Source of the DNA: Deltaproteobacteria bacterium
Lineage (GTDB): Bacteria; Desulfobacterota; Syntrophia; Syntrophales; Smithellaceae
NCBI GenBank assembly: GCA_011046295.1
Contig: DSAV01000069.1
Location: forward strand, 1 to 21,910
Reading direction: 5' to 3'
DNA length: 21,910 nt
Part shown: piece by piece, positions 1 to 7,268 of the stretch
Position numbering within the stretch: position 1 is the stretch's first letter
Layout: each line of letters opens with the position of its first letter
Notes under the pieces: model-generated
Seen by the model: the letters and a program-made list of their open reading frames with translations, nothing else
What the model was told of the DNA's origin: nothing
Database searches by the model: none
Program-made: the position numbers and the translations under genes

Positions 1-15
1 CGTGTTTACTTTCAT
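1..15 (-). CDS. Start of an unknown leftward gene (N-terminal five codons only)
   Basis: On the minus strand an ATG at 15-13 is followed by open codons reading M-K-V-N-T to the window edge. A good Shine-Dalgarno GGAG (complement of 22-25) lies 6 bases upstream. An upstream leader with inverted repeats and a -10-like box support a real gene start. The product cannot be identified from five residues. The gene would be divergent from the transporter operon. Confidence 0.5.
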
Positions 16-17
16 CG

Positions 18-69
18 GTGGCTCCTTTGTGTTTGTGTGTTCCGTGGATTATTCCACGGATGGAGCCAC
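18..69 (-). promoter_or_regulatory. Nested inverted repeats that can sequester the ribosome-binding site of the leftward gene
   Basis: Read as minus-strand RNA, GTGGCTCC (69-62) is perfectly complementary to GGAGCCAC (25-18), giving an 8-bp outer stem. Inside it lies a second perfect 8-bp hairpin, TCCGTGGA (60-53) with TCCACGGA (48-41) and a 4-base loop. The outer stem includes the GGAG Shine-Dalgarno, so folding would block translation initiation. Alternatively the inner palindrome (41-60) could be a protein operator. There is no T tract, so it is not an intrinsic terminator. Confidence 0.5.
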
Positions 70-91
70 TTTTCAATTTTCAACTAAAAAT

Positions 92-112
92 AGTATATCC
101 TCATATTATGAG
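92..112 (-). promoter_or_regulatory. Candidate -10 element and 13-bp palindrome for the leftward gene
   Basis: On the minus strand TATACT (97-92) matches a sigma-70 -10 box at five of six positions. Just upstream is the perfect palindrome CTCATA-T-TATGAG (100-112), in the spacer/-35 area. No good -35 is seen at 16-18 bases, so an activator-dependent promoter or an operator is possible. Transcription from here would include the nested hairpins at 18-69. The rest of 113-230 is AT-rich and shows no gene. Confidence 0.3.
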
Positions 113-230
113 TTTGTGTTTTTGAAGCCGGAGTAAAAAAACAAAAAAACAGCTGATTTGTTTATAGCTGAGACAATGATTTCAAGTTTCTTGAATGTAT
201 TTGTCAAAAAAGCGGTATTTTACTTTTTTC

Positions 231-260
231 TTGACTTTCTTTGCATATTTGCTCTATATG
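231..260 (+). promoter_or_regulatory. Candidate sigma-70 promoter for the liv/acyl-CoA-ligase operon leader
   Basis: TTGACT (231-236) matches the -35 consensus at five of six positions. TATATG (255-260) after an 18-base spacer, or CTATAT (254-259) after 17, can serve as the -10. Transcription would begin near 266-268, just ahead of the Shine-Dalgarno of the leader ORF and about 190 bases before the binding-protein gene. It is the only reasonable promoter seen upstream of the operon. Confidence 0.5.
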
Positions 261-279
261 CGCCATACGAGAGGTCGAA

Positions 280-369
280 ATGAGAAATATAAAAATGGAT
301 TTATTTAACCGGGTGGATTTTTATTTTTTTAGCTTTATTAAATCAAGAATCTGCCTGAAAGCGTCATGA
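280..369 (+). CDS. Putative 29-residue leader peptide with a Phe/Tyr run
   Basis: ATG at 280 follows GAGAGG (269-274) at a 5-base spacing, and the frame stays open to TGA at 367-369. Codons 13-19 read D-F-Y-F-F-S-F, so five of seven residues are aromatic, reminiscent of the phenylalanine-rich pheA leader of enterobacteria. The ORF has three Ile, two Leu and one Val but no run of them. Codons 12-16 overlap attenuator segment 1 and codons 24-26 overlap segment 2, the placement expected for a sensing leader. The caution is that T-rich DNA gives Phe codons by chance. No known family is recognised; the peptide probably has no function other than its translation. Confidence 0.5.
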   Translation: MRNIKMDLFNRVDFYFFSFIKSRICLKAS

Positions 370-427
370 CCGGCTATAAGAGGGAAATGAACCGTGGGCA
401 GACAAGATCAGCTCACGGTTTTTTTTT
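310..427 (+). promoter_or_regulatory. Putative ribosome-mediated transcription attenuator (segments 1-4)
   Basis: Three mutually exclusive RNA pairings can be drawn. Segment 1 (310-322) pairs with segment 2 (345-357) over 13 consecutive pairs, four of them G-U, with a loop holding most of the aromatic codons. Segment 2 (350-357) pairs with segment 3 (395-402) over six Watson-Crick and two G-U pairs. Segment 3 (390-399) pairs with segment 4 (411-420) as the terminator. A ribosome stalled on the Phe/Tyr codons would cover segment 1, free segment 2 and block the terminator. A ribosome reaching the stop at 367 would cover segment 2 and allow termination. The pairings are read from the sequence; regulation by Phe- or Tyr-tRNA charging is inference. 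Confidence 0.55.
390..427 (+). terminator. Intrinsic terminator in the operon leader
   Basis: AACCGTGGGC (390-399) pairs with GCTCACGGTT (411-420) in a 10-bp stem with one G-U pair and an 11-base loop. Nine T residues follow (419-427). It ends 30 bases before the start codon of the binding-protein gene and downstream of the only promoter seen. It therefore most likely acts as an attenuator; it would also serve as the 3' end of a small RNA of about 160 bases. Confidence 0.8.
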
Positions 428-457
428 GCTGTTATTTAAAATATAGGAGGGGGAAAA

Positions 458-1660
458 ATGAAAAAGATAATGAGTATTTTTATTTCAATTGCGGTTGTTT
501 TTTTCTTATCCGGCAATTTAGTTTTCGCGCAAACAAAGACAATTAAAGTAGGCGCGGCAATGAATTTGACGGGTCCCGCGTCAACATGGGGTCAGTATCA
601 TGAGAAAGGCCAGCGTGATTATTTTCGCTATGTCAACGAAGTCAAAGGAGGAGTGTTTGGGCACAGAATTGACATGATGACTGTCGATACGGCTTATAAG
701 GTGCCGGAAGCCGTTGCCACGGTGCAGAAATTTGCTATGAGAGATAAAGTGGATATGATTGCCACGTGGAGCGCCGGCGAAGGACTGGCGGCTAAGCCGA
801 TTATTCAGAGATACAAAATTCCGACGATAAATTATTCGACAAGCTGGGAAATTCTTGAAGAGCCGATAGCATACATCTATCTTCCTTTCGGCAGTTACAA
901 AATGGACTGTTACGCGGTTTTGGAATACATAAAAGCAGTTCACAAAGGAAAAGGAGCGCCCAAAGTAGGTCTTTTGACTTATAACAATGCATACGGCCGC
1001 TCAATCCACGAGCCTAGCAAGGAATACGCGGCAAAATTAGGCATTGATATTGTTGCGATAGAGGAATTTCCGCCGAGAATAGTGGATTTGAATACGGAAT
1101 TGCTGCGATTGCAAAAGGCAGGCGCAAAATACGTGTTTATGCAGATGCTGCCTTCAGCCATAATTACCGCGTTTAAAAGCGCCGACAGGATTAATTATAA
1201 GCCGCAGTTTCTGGGTACCTGGACTTCAACTGATCCGGATTTTTTCAAAATGGGTAAAGGCCTGATACGCGACCGTTTGGTCATACAGTTTCCCGGCGGA
1301 CTTCCATCGGACAAATCCGCAGGCATGAAAATAATGGATGAGCTTATTGAGCGCTATAAAACTGTAAATAGTTTCGACGCTTCTTACTGGGAAGGTGTCG
1401 TCGTCGGCATGATTATGGAAAGAGCGTTTATCCGCGCATATGAAAGAAGCAAAAAAATAAACCCGAAAACAATAAACGCGGCAATGGAGTCCTTTGATAA
1501 TGAAGATTTTGGCGGTTTGATGCCGAATGTGACCTATACACCGAAAGACCACGGGGCTTCTTTTACGGCGCGCATGGTCAGAGTTAAAGAAGATGGTACA
1601 TACGCACCGCTGACTAATTTTTACGTTCCGGGAAAAGATAAAATTAAACTCATTAAATAA
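458..1660 (+). CDS. Periplasmic substrate-binding protein of a branched-chain-type ABC transporter
   Basis: This 400-residue protein belongs to the LivJ/LivK-like type I periplasmic binding family (Peripla_BP_6). Residues 1-24 form a Sec signal peptide: lysines at 2-3, a hydrophobic core, and a V-F-A cleavage site before Gln25. The mature part opens with the typical beta strand and 'MNLTGP' element around residue 36. It captures the ligand in the periplasm and delivers it to the LivH/LivM-like permeases. The start is set by AGGAGG (445-450), 7 bases upstream. It is the first gene after the attenuator. Members of this family bind amino acids, amides, urea, or aromatic and aliphatic acids. Two CoA ligases downstream favour a carboxylic acid, but the ligand cannot be read from the sequence. 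Confidence 0.9.
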   Translation: MKKIMSIFISIAVVFFLSGNLVFAQTKTIKVGAAMNLTGPASTWGQYHEKGQRDYFRYVNEVKGGVFGHRIDMMTVDTAYKVPEAVATVQKFAMRDKVDMIATWSAGEGLAAKPIIQRYKIPTINYSTSWEILEEPIAYIYLPFGSYKMDCYAVLEYIKAVHKGKGAPKVGLLTYNNAYGRSIHEPSKEYAAKLGIDIVAIEEFPPRIVDLNTELLRLQKAGAKYVFMQMLPSAIITAFKSADRINYKPQFLGTWTSTDPDFFKMGKGLIRDRLVIQFPGGLPSDKSAGMKIMDELIERYKTVNSFDASYWEGVVVGMIMERAFIRAYERSKKINPKTINAAMESFDNEDFGGLMPNVTYTPKDHGASFTARMVRVKEDGTYAPLTNFYVPGKDKIKLIK

Positions 1661-1708
1661 TATTAGATATCAGATAGATAGTCAGATAATATAAATTATA
1701 GGTTTAAT

Positions 1709-2536
1709 ATGAAAGCTTTCCGAGGCCGTCCAACCATAATGATAAACAGGCCGGAAGAACATAAGAAAGCAGAGTTGGAAATTAAAAATTTGCACCTGAG
1801 TTTCGGCGGTGTGATAGCGGTGAAAGATGTAGATCTCCGTGTTCACACCGGCGAATTAATGGCTATTATCGGACCTAACGGGGCCGGTAAAACCAGTATG
1901 CTCAATTGCATAACCGGATTTTACCGGCCACAGAAAGGGCATATTAAATTTAACGGTCAGGATATTACGGATTTGCACACTCATAAATTGGTCGAGGTAG
2001 GCATAGGCAGAACTTTCCAGAATATCGAACTGTTTCCCGGAATGACCGTGCTGGCCAATATGACTCTCGCTCGTCATGTTCATTGTCAATACAGCTTTAT
2101 TAAATCCTGGTTTTTTTCTCCGGCGGTGGTAAAAGAAGAAATGCACCACCGGAAAATTCTGGAAGAAATAATTGATTTTCTCGAGATGCAGTCTATACGG
2201 AAGAAAACTGTCGGTTCTCTGCCTTATGGAATGATGAAAAGAGTCGAACTGGGGAGAGCGCTGGCTCTGGAGCCAAAACTTCTTATCCTGGATGAACCTT
2301 TCGCAGGAATGAATCTGGAAGAAAAAGAAGATATGGTTCGTTTTCTGCTGGAACTGAATCAAAGATGGGGTTTGACCATGATTTTGGTTGAACATGACAT
2401 GTCCATTGTTATGAACATCGCACAACGCATCATGGTTTTAAACTTTGGAGAGAAAATAGGCGAGGGCAGCGCGGAAGAAATCAGCATGAATCCGGAAGTC
2501 ATAAAAGCATATCTCGGCGAAGCCGATGTAATATAG
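1709..2536 (+). CDS. livG: LivG-like ABC transporter ATP-binding protein
   Basis: One of the two cytoplasmic ATPases that drive the branched-chain-type transporter. It shows Walker A GPNGAGKT (residues 55-62), Q-loop Gln104, the LivG-type signature region LPYGMMKRVELGRAL (171-185) in place of LSGGQ, Walker B LLILDEP (191-197) and the switch His229. The protein is 275 residues, slightly long because of an approximately 20-residue N-terminal extension. ATG 1709 has only a weak AGG (1700-1702) upstream; the internal ATG at 1739 has no Shine-Dalgarno. It lies 48 bases after the binding-protein gene, in a spacer with four AGATA units. The gene symbol is by family only. Confidence 0.9.
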   Translation: MKAFRGRPTIMINRPEEHKKAELEIKNLHLSFGGVIAVKDVDLRVHTGELMAIIGPNGAGKTSMLNCITGFYRPQKGHIKFNGQDITDLHTHKLVEVGIGRTFQNIELFPGMTVLANMTLARHVHCQYSFIKSWFFSPAVVKEEMHHRKILEEIIDFLEMQSIRKKTVGSLPYGMMKRVELGRALALEPKLLILDEPFAGMNLEEKEDMVRFLLELNQRWGLTMILVEHDMSIVMNIAQRIMVLNFGEKIGEGSAEEISMNPEVIKAYLGEADVI

Positions 2537-2558
2537 ACAAGGTACGGGCGTAAGAAAA

Positions 2559-4481
2559 TTGACCATTGAAAAGCAATCTCATTATTATAACTTAACAATA
2601 CCACAGATTCTCGCTGAAAACGCAGCAAAGTATTATGACAGTAAAACAGCGATACGGGAAAAAGCGTACGGAATCTGGCAAAGATACAGCTGGCTTGATT
2701 ACTGGCAGTATGTGAAGAACACAGCGGGAGGTTTTGCTTCGTTGAATCTTAACAGAGGGGAAACCCTCTGCATGGCGGTTGACAATCATGCAGAATGGCT
2801 TTTTTCCGAAATTGCCGCGCATGTTCTGGGAGCAACAACATTAAACTTGTTTACCTCTTCAGTGGCCGAAGAATTGGCAACTTCTATCAACCGCGTCAAT
2901 TCTCCTGTCGTTGTTGTGCAAGATCAGGAACAGGTAGATAAACTTCTGGAAGTTAAAGACAAGCTGGGTAACATTTCCAAGATTGTTTATATTGACCCGA
3001 CAGGAATGACTTCGTATGAAAATCACTCCTGGCTGATAAGTTATGCCCGGCTTCTGGATATTGGAAAAAATTTTAATTCGGAAAAACCGCAATTTGTTGA
3101 ACAGGAAATGAATAAAGGAAGGTCGGAAGATGTTGCCGTAATGATTCAAACATCGGGAACAACAGGTATACCAAAGCTGGCCATGCTTTCGCATCGAAAT
3201 ATCACGCAAATGGCCTTGCAATGGATCGAAGCGGAAGAAATTAAACCTGAAGAAAATTGGATTTCCATGTCGCCGCCGGCTTGGATAGTTGATCAGATGT
3301 GGGGTATGGGCGTGGCGCTGGTTGGTGAGATGGTGATGAACTTTCCCGAGACACCGGAAACAGTAATGGATGATTTCCGCGATATAGGGCCTTCGATGCT
3401 TATCACGGCATCGCGTTTTTGGGAGGATTTAGCATCGAGCATCAGGGTAAAAATATCTGATGCCGGCTGGCTGAAGGAAAAATTATTTTTGTGGGGAGAG
3501 GTTGTCGGTAAAGCATTTGTTACAAAAAAAACAAGAAAAAAAAGTATTCCTTTATTTTTGAACATTTTGCATAAATTAATGTCTATCTTGGTTTACCGGC
3601 CGCTTTTAGACAGGATTGGTTGTTCCCGGTTTAAAGGCGCGTTCACCGGAGGACATCCCATCAGTCCTGATGTAATTTTATTTTTCCGCGCCGCGGGTTT
3701 AAATCTGAAACAGTGTTATGGTCTTACGGAAGCAGGAGGAATATTTCAGGTTCAGCCTGATGATGAAGTCAAACTTGAGACGGTAGGAAAACCTCTGCCC
3801 CTTACGGAAGTTAAAATAGCTGAGGATCAGGAAGTGCTCGTACGTTCGGAAGCGAATTTTTCCGGTTACTATAACGATTACGAAACCACTCAGGCAGCTT
3901 TTGAGGACGGTTGGTTGAAAACGGGAGATGCGGGATATATCGACGCGGACAATCATTTGCTGATTATAGGCCGCAAAGAGGATATTATCCGCAACAAAAG
4001 TGGCGATGCCTTTTCTCCCGATTTCATTGAAACCAGGCTGAAATTCAGTCCATATATCAAAGAAGCGGTTATTTTCGGCGAAGGACGTCCCTATATAACT
4101 GCGATGATAAATATTGACATGGGTAATGTCGGCAACTGGGCGGAAGATCACATGATTCCGTACACAACTTATATAGATCTTTCCCAGCAGAAGGCCGTGG
4201 AGGAATTAATTTTAAAAGAGGTAAGCCGGGTAAACGAGCAGCTTCCTGATGTCATGAAGTTGAAAAAATTTGTTTTGCTCTACAAGCTTCTTGACGCTGA
4301 CGAGGAAGAACTAACCCGAACGGGTAAAGTCCGCAGACGATTCGTGTACGGATTGTATATTAAGATTATCGAGGCGATGTACGGGGAAGAAGAAAGCGTT
4401 CAGGTAACCGGAAAGGTCAAGTACCGTGACGGACGCGTGGGTGAAATCCAGACAACTGTTAACATAATTAAGGTAACATGA
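2559..4481 (+). CDS. AMP-forming long-chain-type acyl-CoA synthetase within the transporter operon
   Basis: An adenylate-forming (ANL) enzyme of 640 residues, of the long-chain fatty acyl-CoA synthetase type. It should activate a carboxylic acid with ATP and CoA through an acyl-adenylate. Visible motifs are the phosphate loop TSGTTGIPK (198-206), YGLTE (387-391), TGD (455-457), the hinge region GRKEDIIRNK (471-480) and the C-terminal catalytic lysine context LTRTGKVRRR (585-594, Lys590). About 45 further residues follow. The likely start is TTG 2559, since the first in-frame ATG is around codon 72, inside the conserved domain; the Shine-Dalgarno is poor (TAAGA at 2551-2555). It is flanked by livG and livH, so it is probably co-translated with the transporter. 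Substrate chain length or aromaticity cannot be told. Confidence 0.88.
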   Translation: MTIEKQSHYYNLTIPQILAENAAKYYDSKTAIREKAYGIWQRYSWLDYWQYVKNTAGGFASLNLNRGETLCMAVDNHAEWLFSEIAAHVLGATTLNLFTSSVAEELATSINRVNSPVVVVQDQEQVDKLLEVKDKLGNISKIVYIDPTGMTSYENHSWLISYARLLDIGKNFNSEKPQFVEQEMNKGRSEDVAVMIQTSGTTGIPKLAMLSHRNITQMALQWIEAEEIKPEENWISMSPPAWIVDQMWGMGVALVGEMVMNFPETPETVMDDFRDIGPSMLITASRFWEDLASSIRVKISDAGWLKEKLFLWGEVVGKAFVTKKTRKKSIPLFLNILHKLMSILVYRPLLDRIGCSRFKGAFTGGHPISPDVILFFRAAGLNLKQCYGLTEAGGIFQVQPDDEVKLETVGKPLPLTEVKIAEDQEVLVRSEANFSGYYNDYETTQAAFEDGWLKTGDAGYIDADNHLLIIGRKEDIIRNKSGDAFSPDFIETRLKFSPYIKEAVIFGEGRPYITAMINIDMGNVGNWAEDHMIPYTTYIDLSQQKAVEELILKEVSRVNEQLPDVMKLKKFVLLYKLLDADEEELTRTGKVRRRFVYGLYIKIIEAMYGEEESVQVTGKVKYRDGRVGEIQTTVNIIKVT

Positions 4482-4491
4482 GGGGAAATTA

Positions 4492-5370
4492 ATGGATTTT
4501 TTTCTACAGTTATTGGTTAACGGAATATGCGTGGGTCTGCTCTACGGCATATCGGCAATGGGCTTCGTTATGATATTTAAATCATCCAGCGTGTTAAATT
4601 TCGCGCATGGAGAATTACTGGCTTTGGGAGCATTCTTCTTTCTGGCGCTGATTACCTGGGCAAAAATCCCGATTCTACCCGCCTTCATTCTGACGCTGGT
4701 CGGCTGTTTTATACTTGGTTTTTTAATCGAAAAATTTTTCCTGCGGCCGTTAGTCGGGGAAAAACTCATTTTTGTGATAATGCTGACCGTTGGCCTGGCT
4801 TTTATGTTTAAGGGATTTATTTTATTGATTTGGGGCGGAAATCTTTACACGTATCCGGATTTTCTTGGTGAGACTCTGGCACTGAACCTGGGAAAAATAC
4901 ACATTGCCCCCGTTTATACCGCTACAATGGGAATCAGCGCGGTTATCCTGATAATTTTCGGTTTATTTTTTAAAAAATCATCCCAGGGAATCTATATGCG
5001 TTCGGTGGCCGATAACCAGAAAGCGGCTCTTTCTCTGGGGGTTCACGTGCGCAGGGTATTTGCCTTGTCCTGGGCGATTGCGGCGCTTGTGGCCAGTATG
5101 AGTGGCATTGTGCTGGGAATTATGAACGGAGTTAATGTTCATGATCTTAGCTCTATCGGACTGAAAGTTTTTCCTGTAGTTATACTGGGCGGCCTGGATA
5201 GTATAGCCGGCGCTATTATCGGTGGTATCATTATCGGTCTGCTGGAAACATTCACCGGCGGATATTTATCCCCTTCGCTGCGTGATGTCGTGCCGTATAT
5301 CGTGCTTGTTTTTATTTTACTTATTAAACCTTATGGTTTATTCGGACTGGTGGAAATCGAGAGGGTATGA
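4492..5370 (+). CDS. livH: LivH-like ABC transporter permease
   Basis: Inner-membrane permease of 292 residues, almost entirely hydrophobic segments. The N-terminal 'GLLYGISAMGFVMIFKSS' and NFAHGEL (36-42) are hallmarks of LivH. ADNQKAALSLGV (173-184) is the cytoplasmic coupling loop that contacts the ATPases, and the C-terminal 'KPYGLFG' is also typical. Shine-Dalgarno AGGGG (4481-4485) sits on the stop of the preceding synthetase gene, 6 bases before ATG 4492. It overlaps livM by 4 bases, so the two permease subunits are probably translationally coupled and form a heterodimer. Confidence 0.92.
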   Translation: MDFFLQLLVNGICVGLLYGISAMGFVMIFKSSSVLNFAHGELLALGAFFFLALITWAKIPILPAFILTLVGCFILGFLIEKFFLRPLVGEKLIFVIMLTVGLAFMFKGFILLIWGGNLYTYPDFLGETLALNLGKIHIAPVYTATMGISAVILIIFGLFFKKSSQGIYMRSVADNQKAALSLGVHVRRVFALSWAIAALVASMSGIVLGIMNGVNVHDLSSIGLKVFPVVILGGLDSIAGAIIGGIIIGLLETFTGGYLSPSLRDVVPYIVLVFILLIKPYGLFGLVEIERV

Positions 5371-6440
5371 TGAGGAAGTTTTCTTTTCATCCATGCGGTA
5401 ATTACCGCGAAAATTATGAGCAGGAACTTTCAATTTTCGAAACGGACTTCGGAAGAGTTTGCCTGCTGGTATTTCTGGCCCTGTTTATTTTTATCGCGCC
5501 TTTCGTTGTCAGCACATACACACTTTACATTTTAAATATAATCGGCATCGCGGCTATAGCGGCTGTGGGACTCAATATTCTTGTGGGTTATACGGGGCAG
5601 ATTTCTCTGGGGCATGGAGCATTTTTCGGTGTTGGCGCCTACGCGGCGGCAATTCTCGCCACGAGGCTGGATATATCTTTTTTGCTGGCCATACCGATGG
5701 CGGGAATCATAACAGCCGGTGTGGGAATGATTTTCGGTCTTCCTTCCGGGAGGCTCAAAGGCCTGTATTTAACCATTGCCACTCTGGCGGGGCAATTTAT
5801 TATCGAGTATGTTCTGATACAATGGGAGAGTCTGACCAGAGGAACGTTAGGCATCATACTGCCAACGCCGAAAATCCTTCAATGGGATATCGCGGACGAC
5901 AGGGCTTTTTTCTTTTTAATATTCGCGAGTCTTATCCTGACGACCTGGTTTGCCGTAAATATTATGCGCAGCAAATTCGGCCGCGCTTTTATCGCAATCA
6001 GGGATAATGACCGGGCGGCGGAAGGTATGGGCATACCGATTTTTAAGTATAAATTACTTTCCTTCGGTATCAGCTCTTTTTATGCCGGTTTTGCGGGAGC
6101 TCTCTGGGCTTATTATATGGTAAGCATCACAACTGAACCTTTTAACCTCGGCCTTTCCGTGGAATTTATCGCCATGGTTATTATAGGCGGAATGGGTAAT
6201 ATCCCCGGAGCAGTATTCGGCGCTACATTTATAACTTTGTTAAATGAATTTTTGCGCCATTTGACTGTAATGCTGATGAATGTCGATTTCGTTATCAGCT
6301 TGGGATTGAATATAGCGCCGCTTAAAGAATTTGTTTTCGGCCTGGCAATTGTTTTATTCATATTGTTCGAGCCGAAAGGTCTCGCGGAATTGTGGCGCAT
6401 TATCCGCTCGAGTTTCCGGCTGTGGCCATTTTCCTATTAG
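5367..6440 (+). CDS. livM: LivM-like ABC transporter permease
   Basis: Second inner-membrane permease, 357 residues. After a hydrophilic N-terminus of about 30 residues come multiple membrane segments, the LivM signature VGYTGQISLGHGAFFGVGAY (73-92), and the coupling loop IRDNDRAAEGMGI (211-223). The C-terminus has FEPKGLAELW. ATG 5367 overlaps the livH stop (ATGA). A second ATG at 5370 has better spacing from GAGAGGG (5359-5365) and may be the true start, changing the protein by one residue. It partners LivH in the translocation pore. Confidence 0.92.
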   Translation: MMRKFSFHPCGNYRENYEQELSIFETDFGRVCLLVFLALFIFIAPFVVSTYTLYILNIIGIAAIAAVGLNILVGYTGQISLGHGAFFGVGAYAAAILATRLDISFLLAIPMAGIITAGVGMIFGLPSGRLKGLYLTIATLAGQFIIEYVLIQWESLTRGTLGIILPTPKILQWDIADDRAFFFLIFASLILTTWFAVNIMRSKFGRAFIAIRDNDRAAEGMGIPIFKYKLLSFGISSFYAGFAGALWAYYMVSITTEPFNLGLSVEFIAMVIIGGMGNIPGAVFGATFITLLNEFLRHLTVMLMNVDFVISLGLNIAPLKEFVFGLAIVLFILFEPKGLAELWRIIRSSFRLWPFSY

Positions 6441-6450
6441 GTGAAATACG

Positions 6451-7251
6451 ATGAGTGACATAATATTACAAATAAATAATATATCTGTTGTTTATTCAGA
6501 TGTTATACAGGTATTGAAAGGTGTTTCTTTATCTGTGGACAAAGGATATATCGTCTCATTATTAGGGAGCAACGGCGCCGGAAAAACGACTACACTGAAA
6601 GCTATTTCCGGCCTGCTCAAGCCGGAAAACGGTGAAGTAACGGACGGAGAAATTATTTATAAAAATAAAAACATCCAAAACCTGGCGCCTGAATTCATAA
6701 CAAGGCAGGGTATCATTCAGGTCTTGGAAGGGCGTCAGCCGTTCAAATATCTTACAATTGAAGAAAATCTGCGTGTCGGCACGGCCACGCGTATGGGAAA
6801 GCGCTATAAGCAGGATTTGGATTTAGTCTATCATTACTTTCCCGCTTTAATTCCCCGAAGAAAAACATTGGCCGGTTATTGCAGCGGCGGAGAATTACAG
6901 ATGCTGGTTATCGGACGCGCGTTGATGGCGCATCCGGAACTTCTCATGCTGGACGAGCCGTCATTGGGCTTAGCGCCGCTCGTCGTAAAAGAAATATTCC
7001 GCATAATTAAAACAATTAATGAAGAACATGGAACAACTATTGTTTTGGTCGAGCAAAACGCGAGAATGGCACTGCAAGTAGCACACTATGGTTACGTGAT
7101 GGAAAACGGAAAAATCGTAATGGAAGGATTTTCAAAAGATTTAATTAACAATCCCGATGTAAAAGAGTTTTATCTGGGTATGGCGGCTTCAGGAATAGCG
7201 AAGTCTTATAAAGACGTTAAATCCTACCGCCGGCGTAAAAGATGGTTGTAG
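6451..7251 (+). CDS. livF: LivF-like ABC transporter ATP-binding protein
   Basis: Second cytoplasmic ATPase of the transporter, 266 residues. It has Walker A GSNGAGKT (39-46), signature CSGGE (144-148), Walker B LLMLDEP (164-170), and the LivF-type switch 'LVEQN' (199-203), with Gln where most ABC ATPases have His. The tail KSYKDVKSYRRRKRWL (251-266) is unusually basic and extends past the usual LivF end. Shine-Dalgarno AGGTGA (6439-6444) overlaps the livM stop, 6 bases before ATG. It probably forms a heterodimer with the LivG-like protein. Confidence 0.92.
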   Translation: MSDIILQINNISVVYSDVIQVLKGVSLSVDKGYIVSLLGSNGAGKTTTLKAISGLLKPENGEVTDGEIIYKNKNIQNLAPEFITRQGIIQVLEGRQPFKYLTIEENLRVGTATRMGKRYKQDLDLVYHYFPALIPRRKTLAGYCSGGELQMLVIGRALMAHPELLMLDEPSLGLAPLVVKEIFRIIKTINEEHGTTIVLVEQNARMALQVAHYGYVMENGKIVMEGFSKDLINNPDVKEFYLGMAASGIAKSYKDVKSYRRRKRWL

Positions 7252-7268
7252 TATGGAAAGGGGAAATC

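Noticed and set aside
150..170. CAGCT/AGCTG inverted repeat
   Set aside because: It is only 5 bp, AT-rich around it, and has no T tract or gene that it would regulate.
307..320. GGGTGG near the leader resembles part of a T-box antiterminator
   Set aside because: The conserved ACCGCG continuation and specifier-loop architecture are missing, and the motif is better explained as segment 1 of the attenuator.
1856..2425. 189-codon minus-strand open frame opposite livG
   Set aside because: It is a shadow of the livG coding sequence: low-complexity, His/Phe-rich, and without a promoter or ribosome site.
5459..6007. 182-codon plus-strand open frame inside livM
   Set aside because: It overlaps livM in another frame, has no domain-like sequence and no ribosome site, while the livM frame has clear permease motifs.
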